DNA of 64,000 nucleotides from Eopsaltria australis (taxonomy: Eukaryota > Chordata > Aves > Passeriformes > Petroicidae): assembly GCA_034509425.1 (NCBI GenBank), contig JAVTVJ010000070.1:3286001-3350000 (forward strand). Direction: 5' to 3'. The notes below the pieces were generated by a model, which made no database searches, was not told the DNA's origin, and saw nothing but the letters and a program-made list of their open reading frames with translations. Positions 1 through 40,793 of this stretch are shown piece by piece (positions within the stretch are counted from its first letter, which is position 1; every line of letters starts with the position of its first letter). The position numbers and the translations under genes were made by a program.

Positions 1-27267
<27,267 letters not shown>

Positions 27268-27331
27268 GGCGGCGGCTATCTCGGGGACGCGTCCATCACC
27301 GGCGGTGTCCTCCGCCTCCTCCGCCGCCGCC

Positions 27332-27365
27332 GCCCCGAGAGCTGGGGGAGAAGAACCGGAGAAGC
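27332..27365 (-). promoter_or_regulatory. SOGA3: Candidate splice acceptor in SOGA3 5' UTR
   Basis: On the minus strand a pyrimidine tract (TTCTCCGGTTCTTCTCCCCC) runs straight into AG|CTCTCGG, about 75 nt upstream of the ATG. This suggests the start-codon exon is preceded by at least one non-coding exon. Inferred from motif quality only. Confidence 0.5.
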
Positions 27366-27680
27366 GGTCGGGATGGGCACGGGGAGGACGGGGGCACGGG
27401 CTTTTCGGCCACGGCGGCGGCCAGCCTGCCCGCTCCCCGCCGCCGCGGCGCCCCGCCGGCCCTCGGCCCTGACCTGCGCCTACCTGAGGGCGGAGCCGTC
27501 CCCCGGCGCTGCCGGGGAGAATCTGGCCGAGGCCGCAGCCCAGAGCCAAACCGGAGCGGCTCATGGAAGGGCCCGAAGGGCTCGGCCGAGGCTGAGACCT
27601 GTTCCCACTCCGCCTGCACCTAGGGGCGTTTCCCCAGCCCCGATACCTAACCTTTCCCCGCAGGGCCGCCACACCAGGCA

Positions 27681-29019
27681 TGAATTTCCTTCCACACACA
27701 AACTTTCCTCTCCCTTGTCCTCACTACCAAGCCTGGGTTGCTAATGCACCTGTCTGCCTGCCAAAAGGCCTCTTCCCAGTGTCTATCACAGCCGAGTGGG
27801 AGAAAGCTGCTCTACAAAGGGCTGCACACGTGGAAGCAACTACAGATTTCCCTTCAGCTTTGACAGCGACTCTTCCGGGGCAAGGTGACTCGGGTATAGA
27901 GAGTCATAAAGGAAAGGGGTTCTGCAATCAGCTTCTAAACACACATTTGCCCCAGTTTATTATCCAGAGGTGTTGTCAGGATTTAAGACTGATTCATGTT
28001 TGTTACCAGTTATGCAGATCGATAGGTTATATAGGACTCAGAAATAATCACTCCAGCAGATTTTCAAAACAGAAGCAAGGAATGCACCCTCACCCAGAAC
28101 AAAATGTTATGAGGCATTCTCTGAAGGATGCTCACTTGGCAATTTGTCCCTATAATGACAGAACCAGAGTTTTCATGACCACAACAGATTATGAAAAAGG
28201 GCTGTTAAAAGCCATATCATGCTGCTAATGTCCCTCAATATATTCTGAAAATAATGGCTGTGATTCACAAACTGTTTTCACACAGCCTTTATTAGACTCT
28301 CCTTAGAGGGATAGCATGGGCAACAGGAGAAATGACAGCATTTCTAATGTGGCCTGCCCATTCTCTCCTAGAATGTAGCTTAACCATTCCCTGCTAGAAG
28401 AGGGAATAAAGAAAGAAGCACGACTGGGCAAAATCAATGTAGAGACTATACCGTGCCCTGACAATTGGTTTACTCCCTGGAACATACCAGACAATGAGGC
28501 TGTGTTTGCTCTGCTCTCACTGGCAGGAGTACATCATTTCCTCTCAAATGCACTGTCATTAATAACCTGATTTAAACCAATATTCTGAAAATTAATGCTC
28601 AAAACGACACAATTTGGCAGATACTTCCCAAACATTAATTAGTAAAAAGAAAGCATGGGAGCGTAGAGCTATAAAACTTGTATGACAACACTTTATAAAA
28701 GATTTGCTTTGCATTTCTGTTAGCCACCACAAATAGAATTCCGACCCTACCATTGTTTGGAGCTATACAGGTATGAAATATAAGAAACGTAATTCAAATT
28801 AAACATCGGGAGCCCTATGCTGTACCTGAATCTTTTCGGGAACTTTCACTGCAACTAAGTCATCAGACTCAACCGCGACCTGCCAGAACACAACCCGTAC
28901 CCTGCATGCCCCCAAATCCAGGATCGGCTACCGCCTACCGTTAAATTGGCTGATTTTAGATATATATACACGTATGTACATGTATTTATATACATTTTTA
29001 ACTGGCACAACGAAAGCCC
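27681..29019. other. Between the two CpG-rich zones upstream of SOGA3
   Basis: CpG density falls sharply after about 27.68 kb. A 182-codon plus-strand open frame (27680-28228) has no recognisable domain and looks like chance. The tract ends in a TATA/TACA-rich patch near 28965-29000. It is probably part of a 5' UTR intron of SOGA3. Confidence 0.6.
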
Positions 29020-30560
29020 CCTTTGTGACTAAGTCCGAAATCTCTGTCCTCGCAAACTCCGCGGCTCGACCTTTCTCCCCAGAGGCAAACCCACGTGGCG
29101 CCGGGACGCGGCGTCTCCGCAGGTTTTCCTGCCGGGAAGAAGCTGTCCAGGCGAAAAAAAAAAGGGTAAATAAATGGAAGCAACAAAAGGGAGCAGTCCG
29201 GTGGCTCTCTCTCGTGCCCGGGACTTCGGGAAGGGCACCTCCCCGGCCCTGGTCCTTTCGTCCCACCGGGAGCCCGCCTCTGCCCCTCAGAGAATTCGCA
29301 AACGCGGCTTAAGATTTAGGAGTGCTTCTGCCTTTTTTCCTGGTTAAAAGGAGCGGGGGGGATTTTTGAAGGTTCCCCTTCCTACCTGGCGGGTGTGTTG
29401 CGTCTGGATTAGGAGTAATATTTCTTTTTTTTGGGGAAAAAAAAAGAAGACTAAAAATAAAAGAAAAAGAGAAAAAAAAAACCCTGGATCTAAAGCATCT
29501 GCATTACTCACCACCACTTTGTCCGCTGCCCGGCTGGCGAAATGCATGCACGGAGAGCCGGGCACCGCACACGAGGTACCCGCCGCTGCCAGAGCCTCTC
29601 AGGAAAATGAAGCAATATTCATGAGCTGACCTCACTGGGCCTGGGAGACGGAAAGGGGGGGGAGGGAAGAAAGCAGCGAAGGGAAGAGAAAGGAAAAGAT
29701 TAAACGGCTAGAACCCCGCCCAGGCTGAAGGCTGAATTACGTCCCTTCATCTATCTGCACATAGTCGAATAGGATTACAGCGCAAATGGGGGAAGGAGCA
29801 GACTGCAAGCAAGGGATGCGCCTGGTTTCGCTTCCCAATGCTTGCAGGCAATCGATTATGGTCAATTATTTAGCGTCCCCTTCAGGGGAGCCCGCTCGGG
29901 CCGGGCAGGGATGCCGGGCACCTCCTGTACGGGCAGGGCTGCGGTGACAGGGCTTTCACTCCTTTGTTCGCCGCTCTCCCCTGAGCCCCTTCGGCAAGAG
30001 CCCGCTGCCGCCGGGAGGGGTAGAGACAAAGGCAGCCCTGGCTCTAGGCTGGAGGAGATCATTCCCCGGGGTTATTTACCCGCCTCAACACTGGGACTAA
30101 GGGGCCACTGACCCTTCCTTTACTCATGTCGCGGGCAGATCTGTTTTACCTCTCTGTTCTATCCTGAGATGAATTTACCTTTGCTCTGAAGCAGCTCAGA
30201 AGGCTCAAGACTTCGCGCTTGAAGTCTTTCCCAATTACAAACAAAGGAAAACGGGGGAAAGGCTTTCTTTCCCCTCCCCTCCCTTCCCTCCGAGGAGGGA
30301 CCCCTGCCATGTGATGGCTGTGTGGGAGTGTCCCGGACCCACCTGTGTCTGTGTGAACACCAAGCAAGAACAGTCTCAGGGGGAGCAGGGCTCCATTTGG
30401 GGTCCCTCTCCCTCCTTCTGCAGCAGCTGACGGGGCTCTCCTGGGCTCTGCCTCAGCCCCGGCAGCGCCTTCGCGGCGGGAGGGGCGGGGGGCACTTCCC
30501 TCCAGCTGTGGGGAACCTTGGTCTCGGGGCTGGAAACTCCTCCCGAAAGATAATTAAGTG
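29020..30560. promoter_or_regulatory. Second CpG-rich zone, probable upstream SOGA3 promoter
   Basis: CpG-dense patches near 29.03-29.32, 29.52-29.60, 29.87-30.10 and 30.46-30.55 kb, separated by more ordinary sequence and lying 1.8-3.3 kb upstream of the SOGA3 ATG. Minus-strand donor-like sites occur at 29512|29511 (GTG|GTGAGT) and 30717|30716 (AGAG|GTAAGT). With the acceptor near 27342 this fits a non-coding first exon. It could also be a bidirectional promoter for an unannotated plus-strand RNA. Confidence 0.5.
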
Positions 30561-30579
30561 ATGATTTTGTGCCGATAGG

Positions 30580-30720
30580 TATACCAGCATATACATACAT
30601 CTATATACCAACTGTATGTACACATATGCACTGTGCATACAAATGTGTGTGCATACACTCACACGTATAAAATACATATGCGTGGCTTTGTATATTGTAT
30701 GCACATATATACTTACCTCT
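30580..30720. repeat. Degenerate alternating TATG/CACA microsatellite
   Basis: Alternating purine-pyrimidine sequence rich in ATACATAC, GTGTGTGC and CACATATAT motifs, without a single perfect long array. The candidate donor at 30717|30716 lies at its right edge. Confidence 0.8.
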
Positions 30721-32204
30721 GAGTTCTTGTGCAGTCCTTGGGGGAGGGCAAGCTCAGGGGATACCAGCTGCCCCCTTTCCAGCTACCCCTCTCCCTACAG
30801 TCCTCTCCATCTCTCCTGACATGCTGAGCAGGACTCAATACACCCAAACCAGCATATGTGGCATGCAGAAAGGTACTCCCCCCATGCAGATGCCTGTCCT
30901 CCAGACTGGAGCCCAGGGATTGCATGAACGGGATATATATAGATGTGATGAGTTGAGGACAATCAGAAAATAGGAAATGGAACATTAATGCTGAATAAGA
31001 AAATCACTGGGACGATGAAAAGCTACTTTAAAAATTATTAATATTTAATGATTTTTTTAGGCTTTTGAAACTCATAAAAAACAACTGCAATCATACCAAG
31101 TAAACTGAATAATTTGTTGAAAACATGAGGAATGAAAATATGGAATATTTCTGGAGTTGAAGTTCAGAAAATTTCCTACGAAAGCACTAGATAGATTCTG
31201 CTGGAACATCTAGGTCCTGATCTCACTGAATATACAGAATATAAGTATTAAGGTCATCACAACAGCATAGTATTTTGTTTACACAATATCATTCAGGAGG
31301 AAAAGCACAACTGTCCCTATTTTTCTACACTGGACATTATTTACCATCCTTTCTGTCCCTTGGTGCGTGAGTTGCCTGGATGAACTTTCTACAGAAAACA
31401 GTTATGGGATGTGATGTCATACCACCTACAATAAATTTTATCATGCTTTTGGAAAGATACAGATTCTTATTTTCTCATCGTTCTGTCCAAATGAAAACCA
31501 GGTCATCGGATTATCTTCACCTACATTGTCAGGCCATATGTCTGATAGTAAAGATCAATCTCATGGTGATAAACACGGCCAGTCTCTCAGTGTGGTTTGA
31601 GACGGTTGACTTTATTCTCAAAATTTCAAATCTAAACTTCAGTGCTGACAGATTTATAAAAATTGACGTGGGCACAAAAATATTCTACTCATATATTACT
31701 TTTCTGGGGGAAAAGGGTATAATCAACACAAGCTCAAGTACTCTTTTTCTAAGATAAGATGTATTTACATTAGGAAATTTTCTGCCAGATCTCCGTGAGC
31801 ATTTTCTATTACTAACAGATCATGATATAAAACATACGATAATTATATCTACCCTTGAGTAAGTGAAATATGAAGAGACCCATATATACAAATTAATACA
31901 GTAAAAATTCCATTTATGAGCAGCTTTTTATTGTAGAGTCTCTAAAAACCTGTGGATTGAAAGAATACACAGAGGGAAAGGTCTTAACTTCGCACAGAAA
32001 ACAAGGGGCTCTCAGCTGACTATTGTCATTCAGAAATGAAACACTGACATGGTACAGAGCAGCTGTATAAATACACTGCCTCAAATGCTAGGGAAAACAA
32101 TGAAAATAAAATACTAAAAATTATTTAGTGAGAAGTAGAGAACAAACCAGAAAATATAATTACTGGTCCCATGTAATTCTCTGGTTCAGAGAGATTTTGA
32201 TTAC

Positions 32205-32430
32205 CAAGAGCAGTTCTGGTTCCCCATCTCAAACCAGGTATGGTGGAAAGGGGTAAGGTTCAGAGAAAGGTGGCCAGGGCCTGAAGTTTCTCTGCTCAAG
32301 GAATGATGAGGAATGGAGGGAGTCTTCAGACTGGAAATGGGGTGACCCAGGAGAAATGTCATGCAAGTCGCTACAATCTTTAGTAAGGAAGGTAAACAAG
32401 TGTAAAAGATTCATTGTTACTCACAGTCTC
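32205..32430 (+). mobile_element. Old CR1-type LINE fragment, sense
   Basis: Follows the order of a CR1/L3-like region upstream of the 3' UTR: AGCAGTTCTGGTTCCCCATC, GGTTCAGAGAAAGGTGGCCA, GGAGTCTTCAGACTGG and GTAAACAAGTGTAAAAGATT. Heavily diverged and non-coding. Confidence 0.6.
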
Positions 32431-35400
32431 TTCCCACACAAATAGTGCAGAGATGCAAACATGAAGGAAAGAAACAAGCAGGTAATGGATTCCAAAAACC
32501 TAGAAAACAGTCCTTGTGGTTAAGCTATTCAAGTCCCTGACAGAGATTGTTGTGAATATAAGGGTTTATGCGAGTTTAAAAAGTGATTGAAGAAAGTAAT
32601 GAAAAAAAATTAGTTGGAGACAAAAAAGGGCAAACATGCTCAAAACCCACCTCTCCTCTGACAAATTTTTTATCTGGGAGATGGTCTGGGAGAGGTATTA
32701 GTATGTGTTTTTGCATTCTCTTCCAACATCTACTATTGACCACAGTCAAACACCTATCAGTAAGCTAAAAAATCCTTGATCTGGCTCTGTATGACAATTC
32801 TTGTCCTGTTAGTATCACACTCTAGCTTTGCCCCTCTCTCTTTTACACCTTATTTTGTTTTCTTCATTTCTATTTCCTTCTTCTGCCTTAGATTTATTTT
32901 CATGCAGAGCATTGGCAAACTGCTGCACCTGTGTAGAGCATGCCTATGAGTTTTTCCCTACTTTTTTACCTTCAATAGCTAGACGTGTTTTGACTTGAAT
33001 TAGAGCTGTGAGTACCTTGTTTTCTAGTCCCCATTACTGCTTGCTCATGTGGAGACACATTTTTGTGCATTAAGTTGTATGCAGTTATGAAGAGATGAAA
33101 GCAGAGGAAGAGAAAGGATGGGAAGAATTTCTCCTCCAAGCAGAGTTTCAGTTTGTCATGTAAGTTTCTTTTCCTAAGTTAAGAGGAGAATCCCTTTACA
33201 TAACACCCTAAAAGTGTGACCGAAGCATGACCTCCTAGCTTTCAGCAGAGAGTACTTTAATAACAGATTTCAGAAGCAGCTCGGAGGGGATGCTTTTCCA
33301 GGAAAATGCCTGGGTGGCTCACAATTGCTGTACTTCACCACTTGCTTACTCACCTCCTCTGCCCTCTTGGGAATATGCTGGTTTATGCTGGTGCAGAAAG
33401 AGAAGCTTCTGGAGCATGCTGTGCTAATTCATGGTATTGGCACTGCCCCAGCTGGCAGAGGCTGAAGTTTATCTCCCTGCCCAGGAGGAAGTGCTGGACA
33501 CAACTAATTATACCCTAGGCCAGGGCCTGTTTTCTCCATCTATAAAAAAAAAGATATGTTTGAGACTTTAATTCACCAATTTCTAATATGTTGACTGGGC
33601 AACCCAAGAGGTGATTTAAGAATAAACAATGATTACATTACAACTGTTCTCTTTTCTTATTTACTTGGAAACGGAAAAGCTTTCCAGATGTACTACATAG
33701 CTGAATTGTACAGCACCAAATCATCATACTTGAAGAAGAAGAAACCTTGATGTTAGATAGGAATCATACTTGGCTGGAAAAACAAAGCTAAACCCCAAAT
33801 ATGTTAAGTTCATGCAACTCATTAGAACAGAAATAACAGCACCAAATAATTTGTTAAAAGAGGCATAGTTTGGCATACATGTTTAGCCAGATCATTATAT
33901 AAAATCATGGTGTTCTGATTGCCATTTCTACCACCTTTTTCTTCCTCCTCCTCCTTAACAGCTGCTTCTCAGCCAGAGACAGCTATAGCATGGCACATTG
34001 AGGATGCACCTTCTGTTCATCAGCAGACCCTACCTACCAAGGGGACAGGATGCCCCACCAAAGGTACAGCAGTGCCATCTGCACCCTCCCTGGCAAGTCA
34101 TTGCAATGGGAGAAGTAGGTCATGTCCTTTTACTGCTATGGAAAGGAGGCAGCTTCAGCTTCCATACCTGTACGGGATTGCCTGTACCCCAGTTCGGGAA
34201 GTCTGGATCTCATGCACTGTCTGTCACACCTCTCTTGGTTTAACCCTTGCATCCAAACACCTCACTGGATTCTCAGACTCACAAGATTGTGAGGAGTCAC
34301 AAAAAATTGAAATTGAAATGAAAATTAGAGGGATCTTTACCTCCGCCAATGGAGAATAAAACTAGGTGAAATTAAGCCTGTTGCTTTTAATAACTAAATT
34401 CTTTTAAAATAAAGGCTTAGTTCTAATTTTGCCATCACACATTTCATTCAGCCTTTCCAAAGGCTTCAGGAAGTTTCATAATTCTGGTTTTTATTCCTAC
34501 AGCAATCAATTGTACTTATTGTTCAGAGATAATGACAGAACTGAACCTGCACTGAAACAGGCCAGTGCCACTCAACCATTTCTAATGATAAAAAATTTCT
34601 GCCAGTCTCTCTCTGTCTCTCCTGGAATTGTTTTACCTTATGTTACTAGTAATTTTTTTAAATGTATCAATTTTGCATTTAAGACACTGAAAAAGGTCTC
34701 TGTATTGCCATGTTTGCTGCCACTCTACTTTCTCATATGTCTTCAGAGGATGAGATTACATCAAACTTGCATAAATTCTATAATGCATGCATATATCTGA
34801 ATAGTCTATATATTGCATTAGTATCTAAACCTCATTGATTATTTAGTGAGGCTAATGGTAGAGGAACAGTAGAGAAAAATTTATAGCTAAGACTGTGGGA
34901 AAGAAGGTCAAAATATGGAATTCCTCTAGATTAATCAGTCTTGTACCCTGTCTCATTGCAATTTATATGGCATGCTCAGTGGCTGCTGAAGATAAACAAT
35001 ATTCCTTTGGACCCTAACACTATCAGTATGTCCAAACAGCCTTTTCCAGGAAGATATTTCAAATATAAAGTATTTTTGTTGCAGATGATCAGTTGCAAGT
35101 GATCTCAGAGTTAAAATGGATGGTCTTAAAAGAAATTAGTCATGAATAGTCTGTACTCTGGGGTCTGCCTGCAGGGCGGCTGTGCCACAACCTGTGCACT
35201 GCACCGAGAGGTGGCCCACAACTGGTATGAAGGTCTTTCTGTCTATCTGAATCTTTAAAGTCCTCATTGTGCCTTTCTAGAGAAGACTGCAGAGCTTCTT
35301 ACCCTGTGGTGCTCCACCACAGCTTAAAGCAAGTAAACTCAGTGGTTCTAGCATCCTAGGGGAGTTCCAGACTCCTTCCTCTGTGCCTAAAGAGAGTTTG

Positions 35401-36639
35401 GGAGAAGCAGGGCCGCCCCAGTCTCACACATCTGGTGACCAACAAAAAACAGTACTTTTCAGGGGTCCCCACAGTAGGTGACTTTTCTTCATTTATTTGT
35501 AGCCACTAGAATGCCCAATTCCCTTTGAATGTAGGGGTACTTAGGTCCTTATCTTGGAAAGGCAGGGAAGAAGTGAGGAAACAGGTGAATAAACAATCTG
35601 TATTTTGTTAGCTGAGAGTGTTTTATGTTTTTATTTATTCCTCATTTAATGCTAATTATATTTTTATTTCCTCCCTGTTAATTTGGTATGCTTGTTTTGA
35701 TAACTTATGGATGTGTATAATTGTTTAGGCTGGGACTGTATCTTCCTTCTCTGACTTCCAGGTGGCATCACATTACCATATACATAAGCTTCCAGATGAA
35801 AATTCAACCTAGATTTTCCCAGATCTAATGTTAGATAATTAGTTGCTTTTCCACCTGTGATACCTCCTGAATTACTCTCTGCCTTTTTGTCCTCTTGTTA
35901 TGGATAATCTCTCTTTTCATTTTGTCTTTAGTTTCTCTGTTAATTTTTCACTATAACCAGAGTTTTAGGATCTGTGGATTTTTGTACATATCATTTGTGA
36001 ACTTAATGCAAATTTCAGAGGTAATTCCTGGACTAGGAAATTTTGAAAATATTGTCTAATTTATCTGTTCCTTTTTTCTCCTAAACACCTGTGAGACCTC
36101 AACATAAGTAATTCTGAAAATAACTTTTTTCATTTCTATGTCTTAATGGGTTTTGTGTATGATGACTGGGCATTTTATTTGTTAATTTACACTTTCAAAT
36201 CCTATGGAAAAAGCACTGTATTTAGGCAAGCTGCAAATTAATAAATCAACAGTGAATGAGATCCTTTGTTCAACAATTTGTTGGGCTTTTTATCAGGCCT
36301 GTTATGCTGTTATCTACATCTTGGATAATATCCAGGCTTCTTACATAATGCCCTAGTACTTTTGGAGAAATTAGAGGACTCTGGCACACATCAAAACAAT
36401 AAAATCAGGATATCAGGTTTTCCAGCTGGTGCATGTGCACAGAAAAAGCTCTGTAGGTGTACTGAGAAGTACACATGACAGGTTTGTTGCAAGGCTTTTG
36501 ACTCAGGGACCGAATTTCAATTCAGATTTAAAGAGCAAGTGAGAAAATAATTCTCTCCAAATCTGCTCCCTTGTGTACGCTGGCATTGCTTTAGATGGTT
36601 TTAAATGACAGACAATGTCGATCAGCTGTGACTGTGCCT

Positions 36640-37150
36640 CCAAGAGCTTCTGCGCTCTCTCCGCGCTGCGGGAGAGGTGCTCGCTGTGCGAATGAGGCCA
36701 GAGTCCCTGTTTCCATGGCGACTTTACCTGCCGTCACCCCATCAAGCAGCCCCTCTTCAATTCCATGGAGCTGGTGCAGGGGAGGGAGCGGAGGTGGAGG
36801 CAAGGAAGGAGTATTTCCAAGGAGGAGCCAGGGAAATCAGTATTGTTGTGTTGTCGGGGAATGGACAGAGCAATCCCTGCAGGGCAAGCTCCAGGGGGAT
36901 GCTGGGCTCCTCCACCCTATGCCCCTTCTGCACTCCTTGCATCTCTCAGAAAGCACGGCAGAGACAAAGTGGTGATGGCCTGATCTTGTTTGCAGTCCCC
37001 GTGGAGTCATGTTTTTCAGCACAGCACATCTCCCCTGCTGTAATTCTATTACGAGCCAAACAACAATCAAGCTTTGTGGAGTAAGGCCAGGCCCAGTGAC
37101 ACTGGAGTCCTGCAACAAGGCTTTGGGTCACATTGCCATAGCAATATGCA
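36640..37150. promoter_or_regulatory. Isolated CpG cluster with two RFX X-box-like sites
   Basis: About eight CpG fall within 36.65-36.73 kb, in a region otherwise poor in CpG. GTTTCCATGGCGAC (36709-36722) is one base from the symmetric X-box consensus, and ATTGCCATAGCAAT (37132-37145) has the exact X-box arrangement and is itself nearly palindromic. An octamer-like ATGCAAA follows the second site. Suggests a distal enhancer or the promoter of an unannotated RNA. Confidence 0.4.
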
Positions 37151-40100
37151 AACCCTGGACAGTTGATGCTGCTGCCCACAGAGAGTCAGGATGTTGTAGG
37201 ACTGATCTGAGATAATCCTTTATCGATCTGAGGTGCCAGAGACCATAATTGAAGCATAATTGACCCTTAAGCTTAAGGTAATGCCTTTCTGTTGAAAAGG
37301 ATGCTACAGAGTGAGTCTTTCTGATTCCTCTCTTCTGAGTGTGAGGTTAACTTGGTATCTATCCCAGCAAAGTCAGCAATAAATCCAAGTGTTTCTGTTT
37401 GGCTGAGTTAATCCATTATTAATGAGATATTTATACAGGAGAGGATGCCCCCCAGGTTTCACTCATTATTGAGGAAGGAAGTCCAAGGAAGGCACATAAA
37501 CTTACCCTGTCATATAGCCATACTTGCTCAAAAGGTGTGATCCGCTCTTTCCAAACTCACACTCTTTTCCCACAATCCAAGTTGTCTTGTAATTGTGGAA
37601 GAGGCATGGGTAGGAAGCAACAAATCCTCATTATGCAGAGATATTATTTTAAATCTTCTGGGACTAAATTTTGGCTCCATTAAGGTCAATAGCTAATCTC
37701 ACATTGTTGTCAAAATGATCATCCCCAACATTAGGATTTCTTGGATATTTTGCTCATTGTCTCCTCTAAGCTGGCACAGGATTCTTCACACTGATTTGAT
37801 TACTGACAGGTTTAATTTAGAAGTTTTACTTGACTTCTGCTATAAAGTAAACATATATTTTTAAGCCACTGATTGTTTCTGTTATGACTAGAAAAAAATA
37901 GTGTTCTGAAATAGTTCATATAACCTGAGAACTTCTGTGAATCTAATAATGAATTGTCGTAATGGATTTTATTAAAACATCAATTGTCTTTGCATTTACA
38001 AAATGTTTATATGACTTAAAAAAAGATAAGGAAAATAAAAATCATTTAATGCAGCAAAGTAGATGTTCCCAGTTTTATAATGAAGCTTTTCTTTCAAGAG
38101 GAAATCTGTAGTTACTGGAAAGGAAGGTTCTCTCTGTTGAGCTGGAGCTGCTGATGCTCAGGCACAGAGCCAAGCAGCGCATCCCATCTCCTGTTTGATG
38201 CTGGCCATGTACCTTATGACTTCCAGTTACAGTCCTCTAAAGTCATGATAATATTTGATGCTGTATCTTCTTCTCCTATGCCTCAGATCTAGTTCTGGAA
38301 TGAGATATGAGCAACAGACTAATTCAGGGAAGTTAAGTCCTTTCTCTCAAAGATGACTGACTTAATTTCTTTTAAGGAAAAAATCCTAAAGCATTTTTAC
38401 CCCCTTTTCATTTGCATGGACTTTCCATTAATCCATCATAATGCTAAAGATGTTTAACTGAGTTGAAGCAAAATTTCAGCTTTCATTTTTTTTGCCATAC
38501 TCCTAATAGCTTGAATACCAACAACTCTGATTCTGAGTGTTTCACTGCCATTAAAACCCACAAAAAGACACATGAGAAAGCTTTCCTAGAGCCCTCTTTA
38601 AAGAATAAGTGTCTTCTTCAATGACTGCTGTGGTGACACTCTCTCTCATTGCAGGTTGTTTTGTGAGCCATTGGGAGTCTGAGTGCATCTTGTAATTGCT
38701 ATCAAAGCTTTGGCAAAGGGTCAGACTATTTCTTCAAGCAGGTTTAAAGTGTAGCTCAAGCCCATGTGCTCTCATCAACTACCTTTTCAAATAGCCTGGT
38801 TCAAGCCATTGAGATAATGGTGACTTGTACTGCTGATGTGAAATGAGCATGACCCAGAGTTTTTTCCATGGCTACCTGGTGAGCGAGCACTTCAGTGCAT
38901 GGGCTCTGCCCCCTGACCAAGGAGATCTGGAATCTGCATAGACCAAATCCTCCCTGGGGCAAGAGCAGCTGCTAGTCCACTTCCCAGATAGCAACATCTG
39001 AGATTCTCACATTCGATATTTCTGCAAATTATGAAAGACTCACCATATCTGGACAGGGACTTGTTGGTATCTGTAACTATATCCACCCTGGAACATGGAT
39101 TCACCCCTTGATTAGTGTTTGAACTGTGTCATGAGAGCATCATATGTGCATCATCGAGATGTCCTCACAAGCTATTTCTTACAGGAATAACAGAAGTCAG
39201 AATGACTCCAAAGCCTTTTTGCTGAGCCAAAGCCCCTTTTTTGTACACTGTCACATTACCTGGTAGCACAAGTTTCATCTGGACCAAAATCAGGCTAACT
39301 TAGTCCAAGTACAGCATGTGATGTCTATGCCATTGTAAGGAATTATCCTGACTGCAGAAAAACATTTGATACCTGGTCCAGTATAAAAACTGCTGGACAA
39401 AGCTCTTGTTTTGCCAATTTTTTTGGCAAAGCATTTGGAAAACATTGTTGCTATTAAGTGTTTATTTCAGATAATTCTGCAGTACATTGCCACAATGTCT
39501 GGCACAGGAGCCCTAAAATCAGATGTACCCTCTCTTTGCATCTGTTGGTTGAGATGGAGACAGCTGACTAGGAGAGAAATGTGGATTTTTTACTTCAGTG
39601 ATATGATTTGGCATATGTGCACGCTTGCCAACACATTAAAAACATGTTCTAGTCCAGTCTTCTGATTTTATTTAATTTTTATTTCAGTTATGTGTGAAAG
39701 TAATAGGGAGATTGAAAAGCTATATAGCATCATCTAGTGTTCATATGTAAATCTACAGGGGCCTGCAGTTTTACCACCCTCACTTATTCAGATTAACTGG
39801 CACCGGTGTTGACTCCAAAGAAAAATATGAGATAAATTCTTTATATCCAGCTGTTGGCCTGTTGACTCTAAGGAAAAAAAAAAGAAAAAGAAGAAATAGG
39901 AAAGAGCTGTGTTATACCCATGCTGTTAGCATTCACAGGAGTGGAACAAGAATATTAAATATTTTCTTGCAAATGTTTTTGCAGATAAGGCTAAGCCAAA
40001 TAATTTTGGTGTGTGATTTTAGTATAGGATGATAGAAGTCCAAAATCAGAGCCTGCTGCACTCACTCTGATTTGACAAAATAAATTATAATGCTTTATTT

Positions 40101-40738
40101 TTTAAGTACTTGTTCAAAAAAAGAGAATCAGAACAGAAATCCAGATCTTCAATCTCCAAGGCTAAGCATTTTAAATTAAATTACTTAGAAGGAAATGCAA
40201 TAGAAATCCAGAAGGACATCACAGAGTTCAGAAACCTGCCTTCTATAAAGTGTGTCTGCTTATGTTCATTTTTCTGGAGGGGGATTGTCTTCTCCTTGTT
40301 AAAAGCTTAAGATGTCAAGATTTTAAGATTGGTTTTCTTAACTGTGTACTGTTTGTGTGTGTAGTACAGCCAGTAGAGAGGTTTATGCTAATGCAAAAAA
40401 AGGAAAAAAAAAGAAGAAAAAAATGTGTCCCTGGTCTTTCATTTAAATCTAGGCTACAGTGGAAAACTTTCTTGTATCTGTGTCAATGACACTCCTAAGC
40501 ATCTCCAACAGGTCTCATCACTCTGGAAAAGGCAACCTCTGTTTCTAGGGAGCACAGCAGCTCCTTTAAGCACCCAAACAGCAGAAAAAATGCAAATCAT
40601 ATCTCCCCAGGATGGCTTCCCATGATATGGCATCCCCTGTGAGTAGGCATCATATTGTTGCTCCCTGCAAAGACCACAGAGCATGACCCAAGTGCTGCTG
40701 CAGGCAGGGAGCAGACAGACAGGTTATACTGGAAAACA

Positions 40739-40793
40739 ACATGGGAGCAGGACAGACAGCCACATGGGAGCAGGACAGACAGCCACATGGGAG
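40739..40793 (+). repeat. 23-bp minisatellite, about 2.4 copies
   Basis: Unit ACATGGGAGCAGGACAGACA plus GCC, two exact copies and a 9-bp partial third. Confidence 0.95.

Noticed and set aside
27268..27699. 144 extra codons upstream of the SOGA3 ATG in the same frame
   Set aside because: GC-rich DNA stays open by chance; the ATG at 27267 has a perfect Kozak context and family-like N-terminus, and a splice acceptor near 27342 would exclude most of this stretch.
27680..28228. 182-codon plus-strand open frame upstream of SOGA3
   Set aside because: No recognisable domain and no splice or promoter evidence; probably chance.
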